Source: Azospirillum halopraeferens DSM 3675 (GTDB taxonomy: Bacteria; Pseudomonadota; Alphaproteobacteria; Azospirillales; Azospirillaceae). Taken from it: a stretch of DNA of 64,000 bases. The position numbers and the translations under genes were made by a program. This document shows, piece after piece, positions 1 through 8,429 of the stretch. The notes below the pieces were generated by a model. The model was not told the DNA's origin and made no database searches. It saw nothing but the letters and a program-made list of their open reading frames with translations. Positions within the stretch are counted from its first letter, which is position 1, and each line of letters starts with the position of its first letter. The stretch lies in assembly GCF_000429625.1 (NCBI RefSeq), contig NZ_AUCF01000020.1:62001-126000 (forward strand), given 5' to 3'.

Positions 1-404
1 AGCGCGTCGGGAGCGGTCAGGGTGCGGCCCTTCAGCTTGCCGGGAATGGCAAGGAGCTGCACACCCTCGTCGATGGCGGCCACCGGCTTGCCGGCGTCCA
101 GGAAATGGCCGACGATGCGGCGGGTGTGGGCGTTCTGCAGCAGCTTGACGATGCTGCGCTCGCCACCGGGCAGCAGCAGCATGTCGTAGTCGGAACCGAG
201 AACGTCGCCCACCTGCTTGTCGACCGGGAAATAGTGGCCCCAGGCCTTGCCGTGCCAGCCGTTCACCAGCCCCTGCTCGGGCGAGATGGTGCGCAGCGCC
301 GCACCGGTCTTCAGCAGAGCCCGCTGGGGCTCCGTCATCGTGGTCTCTTCGAAGCCGTTGGCGACGAGAATGGCAATGGTCTTTCCTGCAAGGGGTTGAT
401 CCAT
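1..404 (-). CDS. DJ-1/PfpI family protein, 3' end cut by window edge, non-canonical active site
   Basis: About 134 N-terminal residues are visible; the rest lies beyond base 1. The start ATG at 404 follows a GAGAGGATCG-type ribosome site. The Rossmann-like pattern of the class I glutamine amidotransferase-like fold is clear: a first strand KTIAILVANGFEE, the Glu of the GFEE turn, and DMLLLPGGE. The nucleophile elbow, normally A-I-C-H-G in PfpI proteases and DJ-1, reads A-I-D-E-G here (Asp112, Glu113), so the Cys and His that define the family chemistry are both absent. Cysteine-peptidase activity is therefore unlikely. It may be a structural or stress-response member, but its function is not known. 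Confidence 0.85.
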   Translation of the reverse strand, partial: MDQPLAGKTIAILVANGFEETTMTEPQRALLKTGAALRTISPEQGLVNGWHGKAWGHYFPVDKQVGDVLGSDYDMLLLPGGERSIVKLLQNAHTRRIVGHFLDAGKPVAAIDEGVQLLAIPGKLKGRTLTAPDA

Positions 405-806
405 GCTGTACGATCCTCTCGTTTGTTGGTCCTGAACGACGAAGCGGCCCGCGGCCGTCACCCCCTACGCCACCCGGCTTGCGCGCGCTTCGGACGCGCC
501 CGGCCGGGTAGAGCCTTCACATCCGGAAACGGCGATCCGCCACCGGGCCGGGGAACGGGCGCGGTGCGGCGAAGGGACCCGACGCCGGTCCTTCATGGGG
601 TGCCGGCGCAGGGGCAGGGATGCCCCGGTCGTTTCGATTTTTGCATGCAACACAAGTGGGGCCTCGAAGGTCCCGAGTCAATCATTAGATTCCGCGCTGC
701 ACCGTATGCCGGACCCGCGGCAGGCGCAGGCGAGGCCGTCGCCATTTGTGGCGTCGGCGCGCATGCCCTATGCTCGTCACCCGGACGACGGCTTCGGGGG
801 CGGGTG
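405..806. other. Intergenic region between divergent pfpI-like and tpsA-like genes
   Basis: About 400 bases without a convincing gene; short ORFs here have poor codon use and no homology I recognise. GC falls around 640-700 compared with the flanks, which would suit divergent promoters for the DJ-1/PfpI-like gene on the left and the secretion island on the right. No operator palindrome was recognised. Confidence 0.5.
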
Positions 807-3272
807 ATGCGGGGTGGACGGCGGACCGGGTGCGGCGGGCGGGCGGTCCCGGTGGTGGCGGCGGCGGTGCTGGCCGGTGCGGCGGGAAGCTGGCCGGCGG
901 CGGCGCAGGTGGCTACCGATGGCACCATGGGCCCGGCGGTGACCCTGACCGGCCCCGACGTCGCCATCCCCGCCACGCTGGGCACCCGCACCGGCGCCAA
1001 CCTGTTCCACTCCTTCGCCACATTCGGCGTGCCGGCGGGCGGCAGCGCCACCTTCGGCGCGCCGGCCGACGGGGCGCCGGTGAGCGCCGTGGTGGCGCGG
1101 GTCACCGGCGGCGGTGCCAGCGCCATCGACGGGCGCCTGGCGTCGGAGGTGCCGGGGGCCGACCTCTACCTGCTGAACCCGGCCGGCATCGCGTTCGGCC
1201 CGGGCGCGTCGCTGGACGTGCCGGGCGCCTTCCATGCCGCCACGGCCGACACCCTGCATCTGGCCGACGGTGGCCGGTTCGACGCGCGCGACCCCGGCGC
1301 CTCGGTGCTCACCGTTGCACCGCCCTCCGCCTTCGGCTTCGCCTCCGCCAACCCGCCGGCGGCGCTGACGGTGGATGGCGCGACGCTGGCCGTGGGAACG
1401 GGACGCACCCTGTCGCTCGCCGGCGGGGCGGTGGCGCTGAACGGGGGGCGGGTCGCCGCCCCCGGCGGCACGGTCACCGTCACCGCGGCCGACGGGCCGG
1501 TGACGATGGGCGGCGGGGCCGTGGTGTCGTCGAGCGGCAACGGCGGCGGGGAGGTGCGCATCGTTGCCGGGTCCCTGGTGGTGGAGGGCGCCGCGGTGCG
1601 CGCCGACAACACCGGTGCCGCCGACGCCACGGCCGGTGTCACCATCGCCGCCGGCACGGTGACGGTGCGCGACGGCGGCCAGGTCACCGCCCACACCGGC
1701 GGGGCCGGGCGGGCGGGCACCGTCGCCGTATCGGCGGACCATGTGGCGGTGATCGGCGACGGCCGGACGGTGAACACCGTCGTCGGCGCCCGCGCCCTGC
1801 GCGGCTCCGCGGGCGACGCCGGCACCGTGCGGGTCACCGCCGACGTGGTGGAGGTGCGCTACGGCGGCATGTTCAGCACCTCCAGCCTGGACGCCGGCAA
1901 CGCCGGCCGCATCGAGGTGGAAGCCGGGCGCACCGTGATCAGCCACGACGACGGCGCGGTGGGATCGGGCACCGGCCTGTTCTCGCTGGCCTCCGCCGCC
2001 TCGCGCGGCGACGCCGGGTCCATCGTCATCCGCGGCGGCAGCCTGGAGGTGCTGGGGGGTGCCCAGGTCAGCACCCGCACCGCCTCGACCGGACAGGCGG
2101 GGTCGGTCGACATCAGGGTCGGCCACCTGGCGGTGAGCGGCCACAGCCGCGGCGACCCGTCGCTGATCAACAGCCAGAACGCCCCCGGCACATCCGGCGA
2201 CAGCGGCAGCATCACCATCGTGGCCGACGCCGTCGAGGTCCGCGACGGCGGGCGCATCGGCTCCAACACCCGCGGGTCCGGCAGCGGCGGCGTCATCACC
2301 ATCACCGCCGGCCGGCTGGTGATGGCCGACGGCGTGGCCGGGCTGGACACCGGCATCGGCAGCCGCGCCACCATCGGGTCCACCGGCAACGGCGGCACCG
2401 TGGTGATCCGCGCCGGCCACCTGGAGATCCGCGACGGCACGGGCATCACCACCTCCACCAGCAGCACCGGCCAGGCGGGGTCCATCACGGTGACGGCGGG
2501 GACGCTGGTGATCGACGGCGCCCGCGCACCGGCGGGGTCCACGCCGACGGGCATCACCTCGTCGGTGGAATCGACGGCCGCCGACGCCGGGAACGGCGGC
2601 AGCATCGTGGTGCAGGCCGACCGCGTGCGCATCGCCGCCGGCGGCCGCATCGCCGCCACCAGCGACGGCGGCGGCACGGCGGGCGACATCCGCATCACCG
2701 CCGCCGACCGGCTGGAGCTGCGCCCCGGCGGCTTCATCACCACCGCCACCACCCGGTCCGACGGCGGCAACGTGGCGGTGGACGCCGGCCACCTGGTCCA
2801 CCTGTCGCAGGGCGAGGTGACCACCAGCGTCGCCGGCGGCGCCGGCAACGGCGGCAACATCGCCCTGACCACCCCCATGCTGGTGCTGCGCGACGGCACC
2901 ATCCAGGCCAACGCCTGGGGCGGCAACGGCGGCAACATCGCCATCTCCGCCGAAAACCTGCTGTCCACCCCGGACAGCCGGATCGAGGCGTCCTCCCGGC
3001 TCGGCCTGTCGGGCAGCGTGACGGTGCAGGCACCCGACGGCAAGGCCACGGCCAACGCCGTGCCCCTGTCCACCGACGTCACCGACCCGGCGACCCTGCT
3101 GCCCGCGGCCTGCGCCGCCCGCGCCGCCGGGGCCCCGGCCAGCACGTTGGTGGGCGGCGGGCGCGGCGGCGTCGGCCCGCTGCCCGACGGGCCGCTGCTG
3201 GCCTCCGCGGAACCGCCGGCCGCCCCGGCAGCGGCCGGCGGCGGCCCGGTCGTCGTGGCGTGCGCCCCGTGA
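807..3272 (+). CDS. Filamentous haemagglutinin-like TPS exoprotein (TpsA type)
   Basis: An 821-residue secreted protein. The reading frame is open far upstream, but ATG 807 (or GTG 804) directly precedes an Arg-rich n-region, a hydrophobic Ala/Val core and an A-A-A-Q cleavage site, so it is the likely start. The signal is followed by a two-partner-secretion domain (about residues 35-200) with the family hallmark NPAGIAFGPGASLDVPGAF. The remainder is a long beta-helix of Gly/Asp/Val/Thr-rich repeats built on a G-x-(I/V)-x-(I/V)-x-A pattern. The C terminus has a CAARA...STLVGGGRGG motif like cyanobacterial TPS exoproteins. It is presumably exported by Sec and then through the TpsB pore encoded at 6535-8280. 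Its last base is shared with the next start codon (TGATG), implying translational coupling to the CHAT gene. Confidence 0.88.
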   Translation: MRGGRRTGCGGRAVPVVAAAVLAGAAGSWPAAAQVATDGTMGPAVTLTGPDVAIPATLGTRTGANLFHSFATFGVPAGGSATFGAPADGAPVSAVVARVTGGGASAIDGRLASEVPGADLYLLNPAGIAFGPGASLDVPGAFHAATADTLHLADGGRFDARDPGASVLTVAPPSAFGFASANPPAALTVDGATLAVGTGRTLSLAGGAVALNGGRVAAPGGTVTVTAADGPVTMGGGAVVSSSGNGGGEVRIVAGSLVVEGAAVRADNTGAADATAGVTIAAGTVTVRDGGQVTAHTGGAGRAGTVAVSADHVAVIGDGRTVNTVVGARALRGSAGDAGTVRVTADVVEVRYGGMFSTSSLDAGNAGRIEVEAGRTVISHDDGAVGSGTGLFSLASAASRGDAGSIVIRGGSLEVLGGAQVSTRTASTGQAGSVDIRVGHLAVSGHSRGDPSLINSQNAPGTSGDSGSITIVADAVEVRDGGRIGSNTRGSGSGGVITITAGRLVMADGVAGLDTGIGSRATIGSTGNGGTVVIRAGHLEIRDGTGITTSTSSTGQAGSITVTAGTLVIDGARAPAGSTPTGITSSVESTAADAGNGGSIVVQADRVRIAAGGRIAATSDGGGTAGDIRITAADRLELRPGGFITTATTRSDGGNVAVDAGHLVHLSQGEVTTSVAGGAGNGGNIALTTPMLVLRDGTIQANAWGGNGGNIAISAENLLSTPDSRIEASSRLGLSGSVTVQAPDGKATANAVPLSTDVTDPATLLPAACAARAAGAPASTLVGGGRGGVGPLPDGPLLASAEPPAAPAAAGGGPVVVACAP

Positions 3273-5494
3273 TGGCGGCGGTCCGCGGCACCGTGTGCCG
3301 GGTCGCGGCGGTGCTGCTGCTGGCGGCCGGCCTGTTCCCGGCGGTTCCGGCGGCGGCGGCGGACACCGCGACGTCGGTGGACGGGCTGACCGCCACCCTG
3401 TCCACCCCCGGCACCGCGGCGGCCGAACGCGCCGCCCTGCTGCTGCGCCGCGCCGACGCCCACCGGCGCCTGGGCTTCGTGCCCCGCGCCGCCGAGGATT
3501 TCCGCCGCGCCCTGGCGGAGGCCGAAGCGGCGGGCGACGGCGCCCTGGTGCGGCGCGCCCACGCCGGCCTGGGCAACGCCTACCTGCGACTGGGCGAGCG
3601 GGAGGCGGCGCACCGCCACCTCGACGCCTGCGCCGGCCTGTCCCGCAGCGCGGGCGACGCCGCCACCGGTGCCGCGGCGCTGGTCGGGCTGGGGGTGCTG
3701 CACGACCTGTCGGGGGACCGGCCGGCGGCGGAACGGGCTTTCGCCGCGGCGCTGGAAGCCGCCGACGCCGGCGGCCGGCCGGTGGTGGCGGCGCGCGCCG
3801 CGCTCAACGCCGCCCGCCTCGCCCTCGACACGCCGGATGGCGCCGCGGCGGCCCGGCCCTGGCTTGCCGCCGCCGCGGCACGGCTGGCCGCGGCACCCGA
3901 CGACGCGGACACGGCGATGACCCTGGTCGCCTTTGCCCGCCTCGACCACCGGGCCGCCGGCGGCGCCCCGACCGAGGCGGCGCACGGCTCCCTGGTGCGC
4001 GCCGCGGAGCAGGCGGAGCGCCGCGGCGACCGCCGCACCGCGTCCTTCGCCCTGGGCACGCTGGGGGGACTGTACGAGTCGGCCGGACGGACCGCCGACG
4101 CCCGGGCGCTGACGGCGCGCGCCGCCGCCGCCGCGGTCGCCGCCGGCGCGCCGGAAAGCCTGTACCTGTGGGAATGGCAGGCCGGCCGGCTGGCCGAGGC
4201 GGCGGGAGACGGCGACGCGGCGCTCGGCGCCTTCGCCCGGGCGGTGGAGGTGCTGGACACCGTGCGCGGTGAACTGGCCGCCGAGGCCCTGCCCGGCCCC
4301 GGCCTGTTCCGCGAGGTGGTGGAGCCCGTCTACCTGGCCTACGCCGACGCCCTGCTGCGGCGGGCCGGACCGGACGGCGACCCGGTGCTGCTGCGGCGCG
4401 CCCGCGCCGCCATGGAGCAGCTCAAGGCGGCGGAGCTGGAGGACTACTTCAAGGACGACTGCGTGGCGGCGCTGGAATCGCGCACCCGGCCCATCGACCG
4501 ACTGGCCCCGCGCACCGCGGCACTCTACCCCATCCTGCTGCCCGACCGCACCGAACTGCTGGTCAGCATCGGCGACGACATCCGCCGCGTCACCGTTCCG
4601 GTCGGCCGGACCCTGCTGGCGCAGACGGCGGGCACCTTCCGCCAGCTTCTGGAGAAACGCTCCACCCACCAGTACCGCGAGCCGGCGCAGCAGCTCTACG
4701 ACTGGCTGATGCGGCCGCTGGAAGGGATGCTGGAGGCAGCCGGCGTGGACACGCTGGTGGTCGTCCCCGACGGCCCGCTGCGCGCCGTCCCGCTGGGCGC
4801 TCTGCACGACGGACGGGACTTCCTGGCCGCGCGCTACGCCGTCCCGGTGTCGCCCGGCCTCACCCTGGTCGATCCCCGTCCGCTGCCCCGCGACAGGGTG
4901 GAGACGCTGCTGGCCGGCCTGTCGGTCAGCGTGGACGGCTACCCCGCCCTGCCGCAGGTGCGGGCGGAGCTGGAGCGCATCGCCGCCCTCTACCCCGCCC
5001 GCGTCCTGCTGGACGAGGACTTCCGCGCGGAGTCGCTGGCCGGCGCGCTGCGGCGCACCGCCTACACGGTCGTCCACATCGCCTCGCACGGGGAGGTCCT
5101 GGCCGATCACAGCCGCAGCTTCCTGCTGACCCACGACGGGCGCCTCACCCTGGACCGGCTGGAAGCGCTGGTGAAGCTCGGCCGCTTCCGCTCCGACCCG
5201 GTGGAACTGCTGGTGCTGTCGGCCTGCCGCACCGCGGCCGGCGACGACCGCGCGGCCCTGGGCCTGGCCGGGGTGGCGATCAAAGCCGGCGCACGCAGCG
5301 CCCTGGCCAGCCTGTGGTACGTCAGCGATGACGCCTCGGCCGAACTGATGCAGGGATTCTACGCCACCCTGCGCCGCCCCGGCATGTCCAAGGCCATGGC
5401 CCTGGCCGGCGCGCAGCGGTCCCTGATGGCCGACCCGCGCTTCCGTCATCCCTATTACTGGTCGGCATTCCTGCTGATCGGCAATTGGCTGTGA
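3272..5494 (+). CDS. Exported TPR-CHAT caspase-like protein
   Basis: 740 residues. ATG 3272 overlaps the tpsA-like stop, and an N-terminal signal peptide (hydrophobic Ala/Leu core, cleavage near PAAAA) predicts a periplasmic protein. Residues about 45-400 are Ala/Leu-rich helical pairs with the A-x-x-x-Y-x-x-L-G-(D/E)-x-x-A pattern of tetratricopeptide repeats. The C-terminal third is a CHAT domain (caspase HetF associated with TPRs). The His of HIASHGE (His606) and the Cys of LVLSACRTA (Cys652) form the caspase-like dyad and are both intact. The closing segment, with GLAGVAIKAGARSALASLW and an HPYYWSAFLLIGNW end, is typical of the family. CHAT proteins are peptidases of clan CD or derived from them. 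Cleaving or licensing the partner exoprotein is an inference from the gene coupling only. Confidence 0.9.
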   Translation: MAAVRGTVCRVAAVLLLAAGLFPAVPAAAADTATSVDGLTATLSTPGTAAAERAALLLRRADAHRRLGFVPRAAEDFRRALAEAEAAGDGALVRRAHAGLGNAYLRLGEREAAHRHLDACAGLSRSAGDAATGAAALVGLGVLHDLSGDRPAAERAFAAALEAADAGGRPVVAARAALNAARLALDTPDGAAAARPWLAAAAARLAAAPDDADTAMTLVAFARLDHRAAGGAPTEAAHGSLVRAAEQAERRGDRRTASFALGTLGGLYESAGRTADARALTARAAAAAVAAGAPESLYLWEWQAGRLAEAAGDGDAALGAFARAVEVLDTVRGELAAEALPGPGLFREVVEPVYLAYADALLRRAGPDGDPVLLRRARAAMEQLKAAELEDYFKDDCVAALESRTRPIDRLAPRTAALYPILLPDRTELLVSIGDDIRRVTVPVGRTLLAQTAGTFRQLLEKRSTHQYREPAQQLYDWLMRPLEGMLEAAGVDTLVVVPDGPLRAVPLGALHDGRDFLAARYAVPVSPGLTLVDPRPLPRDRVETLLAGLSVSVDGYPALPQVRAELERIAALYPARVLLDEDFRAESLAGALRRTAYTVVHIASHGEVLADHSRSFLLTHDGRLTLDRLEALVKLGRFRSDPVELLVLSACRTAAGDDRAALGLAGVAIKAGARSALASLWYVSDDASAELMQGFYATLRRPGMSKAMALAGAQRSLMADPRFRHPYYWSAFLLIGNWL

Positions 5495-5661
5495 CGATAA
5501 CTTTCGCAGGCGCGGCGGGGGTGCTGCATACGCGGATACGCGATCAATTCAACCTATTTCGCAACCAGTGCGGATATGCTAAGGTCCCGCTCAGGTTTGA
5601 ATGCGAACCGTGGGCGCGGCATGACCGCTGCACCGGATTCGGCGGGAAAGGCATCGGCACG

Positions 5662-6399
5662 ATGACGCATCGGTCCGGAACGGTCCGGGTGATCATGGGG
5701 ACGGCGATGGTCGCCCTGGCGTTGGGCCTGTCGGCACCGGCGGGTGCGGGCGAGGCGGACGGCATGGCCGCACACCCGCCCGCCACCGCCACCTCCATCG
5801 TCTTCAGTCCCACCGGCCGCGGCACGCCGGGAACCCGCATCATCGGCAGCGTGCGCGGTGTCGCCGGATCGCCGCTGGTGGCCGCCCTGACCCCCCCGGA
5901 CACGGGTGAGACGACGCTGGCCCAGCCGACCCTCCACTGGTTCGTCTCCCACCCCGTGGAAGCGCGGGTGGAGATCACCGTGGTCGACGAACGCACCCAG
6001 CGCACCGTCCTGGAAACCACCGCCGATGGTCCGGTCCGTCCCGGCATCTGGGCCTTCCCCCTCGGTCCCCACCGGGTGACCCTGGAGCCGGGGGTGGAAT
6101 ACCGCTGGTCGGTGTCCCTGGTGCGCGACCCCGCACAGCGGTCGCTGGACCTGTTCGCCAGCGGCACCATCCTGCGCGTCGACCTGCCGCAGGACCTCGC
6201 CGCCCGCCTCAACCGTTCCCGCCCGGCGGAACTGCCCTACGCCCTGGCCGGAGCCGGGCTGTGGTACGACGCGCTGGCCATCCTGTCAGCCCAGATCGCC
6301 GCCGACCCCGCCGACCCCGCCCCCCGCGCCGCGCGCGCCGACCTCCTGCGCCAGGTGGACCTGCCGGAAGCGGCGGCGTTCGACGGGGCGAGGGGCTGA
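5662..6399 (+). CDS. DUF928 family secreted protein
   Basis: 245 residues from ATG 5662. The frame also opens further upstream from a TTG, but only this start gives a signal peptide (positive n-region, then a hydrophobic core ending in PAGAGEA), and a GGGAAAGG stretch lies just upstream. The mature part carries the DUF928 signature: FSPTGRGTPG, a Pro-rich turn, PTLHWFVSHPV, GIWAFPLG, GVEYRWSVSLV and PYALAGAGLWYDALAIL. The domain is known mainly from cyanobacteria beside CHAT and haemagglutinin-like genes, matching this context; its biochemical role is unknown. The 167-bp gap before it dips in GC around 5525-5600 and may hold a separate promoter. Confidence 0.83.
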   Translation: MTHRSGTVRVIMGTAMVALALGLSAPAGAGEADGMAAHPPATATSIVFSPTGRGTPGTRIIGSVRGVAGSPLVAALTPPDTGETTLAQPTLHWFVSHPVEARVEITVVDERTQRTVLETTADGPVRPGIWAFPLGPHRVTLEPGVEYRWSVSLVRDPAQRSLDLFASGTILRVDLPQDLAARLNRSRPAELPYALAGAGLWYDALAILSAQIAADPADPAPRAARADLLRQVDLPEAAAFDGARG

Positions 6400-6422
6400 C
6401 CGTCCGGCCCCGGCCCGCTCAT

Positions 6423-6507
6423 ACGGCCGGAAAAAGATCCGTTCCATTGGTTTCCGGCCGTGAAGCCCGACGGATCAATGCTTTGCATTGATCGATAGGG
6501 TGATACC
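6423..6507 (+). repeat. Two-hairpin intergenic repeat, copy A
   Basis: An 85-bp element made of stem 1 (ACGGCCGGAAA at 6423-6433 with its exact complement at 6451-6461) and stem 2 (GATCAATGC at 6473-6481 with GCATTGATC at 6485-6493), ending in a TAGGGTGATACC tail. A second copy of nearly equal length lies at 63612-63697. The two copies share the order, the spacing, the TTCCAT loop and the tail. Stem 1 differs at several positions, but each copy keeps perfect pairing, which points to selection on the folded form. Confidence 0.8.
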
Positions 6508-6537
6508 GACGGCATCATTCTGATGCCGTCGGTATCA
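6501..6537. terminator. Perfect 17-bp hairpin between convergent DUF928 and tpsB-like genes
   Basis: TGATACCGACGGCATCA (6501-6517), a three-base loop and its exact complement (6521-6537). It begins inside the tail of the repeat element and overlaps the stop codon of the leftward tpsB-like gene. The symmetry suits a bidirectional terminator, although no long U tract follows on either side. Confidence 0.7.
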
Positions 6538-8280
6538 GAACGGGACCACGGTCAGGCGGAAATGGATGCCCCGGTCCTGGAGATCGGTGCGGCCCGGCAT
6601 CTGCACCCGCTCGAATCCGTGGCCGTAGTAGACGGTCATGCCGATGTGGCGTGTCGGCGACCACAGCAGGCCGAAGCCGGCGCCGGTCAGCCGGTCGGGA
6701 CCCGCCGAGTCGCCGCCGCGGTCGAAGGCGCGGCCGACGTCCACGAAGGCGGCAACCTGCACGGTGCCGTCGTCGGCATCGCTGCCACCGGGCGCCAGAC
6801 GGGCGACCGGCACGCGCAGCTCCGCCGAGCCCACCAGGGCGTTGTCGCGCACCAGCAGGTTCTCCCGGAAGCCGCGCACGGTGGACAGGCCGCCGACGGC
6901 GAACCGCTCGATGGCCGGCAGCGGACCGTCGGCGAACTGGGCGTCGGCGCGCAGGATGAGCTGGGCGCCGCTTTCGGTCAGCCGCCGGGCGAACTGCACC
7001 TGCCCCAGCCAGGTGACGAAGCGGCCATCGCCCCCCTGCGCCGACCGCGTCGCCCCGAGGACAGGCAGGCCGAGGCTGAGGGTGGAGCGGGCGGCCAGCG
7101 CCGTGTCGGTGCCGCGCCGCGTCCAGGTCTGCCCCAGCCGCAGCACGCTGACGTCCACCACTCCGTCGGACCCGGAGAAGCCGAACCGCTCCCCCAGGAG
7201 CCAGGTGGAACTGCGCCGCCGCGCCGCCGTGACGTCCAGGCTGACGTCCTCCACCGCCGTGCGGTGCACGGGATGGCTCAGCCCGACCTCCAGGGTGGTG
7301 GTGCGGCTGACCAGGTCGAGAACGGAGAACGGCGCCTCCACCACCCGCGCGTCGGTGTGGTCGACGGCGACGCGCAGCCGGGTGCCCGCCGCCGCCAGCG
7401 GCACGTCGGCCGCCAGCCCGACGTCGGTGAGTCCGCGGGTGGCGGCCGCCCGCGCCCACCAGCGGTCGCCGGCCCCGGACAGGTTGCGCAGCAGCAGGTC
7501 GCCGCGGGCCGCGGTGGCGCCGGTGGCCGGGGTGCGGTCGTTGGCCAGGGTCACGGTGCCGGAGGCGAGCGGCGTCTCCTCCACCCGCACCGCCAGCACC
7601 CCCTCGCCGGGGCGCAGGCCGGGCTCCAGCCGCGCGTCCAGCCGTTCGATCATGGGGTCGCGCAGCAGCACGGCGATGCCGTCGCGCAGGGCGGCGATGT
7701 CCAGGGGCTCGCCGCCGGTCCGCTCCAGCCGGCGGACGACGTAGCCGGGGTCGAGCCGTTCCGGCCCCGACACCTCCACCGCCGTCAGCCGCCCTTCCAC
7801 GGCCTGCATGACCACCACCCCGTCGACCACCCGCTGGTCGGGCAGGACGAAGCCGGAGTTGACGAAGCCCCGCTCCACGTACAGGGCGGTCAGGGCGCGG
7901 CGCAGCGCCTCCAGCTCCGCCGCGCCGACGCGGCGGCCCACATAGGGGGCGGCGGCGGCGCGGATGGTCTCCTGCGGCAGGACGCCGTTGCCGACGACGC
8001 GCAGCTCGCGCAGAAGGACGCTCGCACCGGACGACGGCGTGTCGGATGCCGGCGGCGGCAAGGGCGGCGGCGGCAGGGTGAAGGGCGGCGGTGCGGCGAA
8101 GTCCGGCAGCGCCGGCCGCACATCGCCGGGGCGCACCGCCGGCGGGGCCGCCGGCACGCCGATCCCCTGCGCCGCCCCCGGCGGCGCCGCCACGACCAGG
8201 GCGCACGCCAGCAGCAGCGCCGCCGACGACGACGGGCGGAAGGCGCGGCACCGGGGCGGACGGGCATGGGGCGGCGTCAC
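6535..8280 (-). CDS. TpsB outer-membrane transporter (ShlB/FhaC/HecB family)
   Basis: About 581 residues if GTG 8280 is the start. The frame is open further upstream, but those residues overlap the hemC leader, whereas this start gives a signal peptide (Arg-rich, hydrophobic Ala/Leu core, GAAQ). A Pro-rich linker (PPPPLPPP) follows, as in TpsB proteins. Next come POTRA-type modules (LLRELRVVGNGVLPQETI, then LYVERGFVNSGFVLPDQ), and a 16-strand beta-barrel region with alternating hydrophobic residues. The VRGFREN motif matches the L6-loop VRGY/F signature of FhaC. The C terminus ends in Phe, as usual for outer-membrane barrels. It is the natural export pore for the TPS exoprotein at 807-3272, although it is transcribed towards that cluster rather than with it. 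Confidence 0.88.
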   Translation of the reverse strand: MTPPHARPPRCRAFRPSSSAALLLACALVVAAPPGAAQGIGVPAAPPAVRPGDVRPALPDFAAPPPFTLPPPPLPPPASDTPSSGASVLLRELRVVGNGVLPQETIRAAAAPYVGRRVGAAELEALRRALTALYVERGFVNSGFVLPDQRVVDGVVVMQAVEGRLTAVEVSGPERLDPGYVVRRLERTGGEPLDIAALRDGIAVLLRDPMIERLDARLEPGLRPGEGVLAVRVEETPLASGTVTLANDRTPATGATAARGDLLLRNLSGAGDRWWARAAATRGLTDVGLAADVPLAAAGTRLRVAVDHTDARVVEAPFSVLDLVSRTTTLEVGLSHPVHRTAVEDVSLDVTAARRRSSTWLLGERFGFSGSDGVVDVSVLRLGQTWTRRGTDTALAARSTLSLGLPVLGATRSAQGGDGRFVTWLGQVQFARRLTESGAQLILRADAQFADGPLPAIERFAVGGLSTVRGFRENLLVRDNALVGSAELRVPVARLAPGGSDADDGTVQVAAFVDVGRAFDRGGDSAGPDRLTGAGFGLLWSPTRHIGMTVYYGHGFERVQMPGRTDLQDRGIHFRLTVVPF

Positions 8281-8429
8281 GAGCGATCGCAGCGGTCGGG
8301 GAGCATCGAAGGGGCGCCAACTTAATGGCAAAGCCCGCGGCGGGCAAAAGCAATCGCCACCGGCAGGCGGTCGCGCGCATCCCGGCGCTTCCACTAGGCA
8401 AACGCGCGCGGATCGCCTAGAAATCGTCC

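Noticed and set aside
807-3272. Repeated short motifs in the exoprotein gene considered as a CRISPR or tandem array
   Set aside because: The units vary in length and sequence and keep the reading frame with a beta-helix pattern, so they are protein repeats.
1859-5449. Open reading frame of nearly 1200 codons on the minus strand
   Set aside because: It mirrors the exoprotein and CHAT genes. The translation is low-complexity His/Gln/Arg/Gly text, as expected from antisense reading of high-GC codons, while the plus strand has clear domains.
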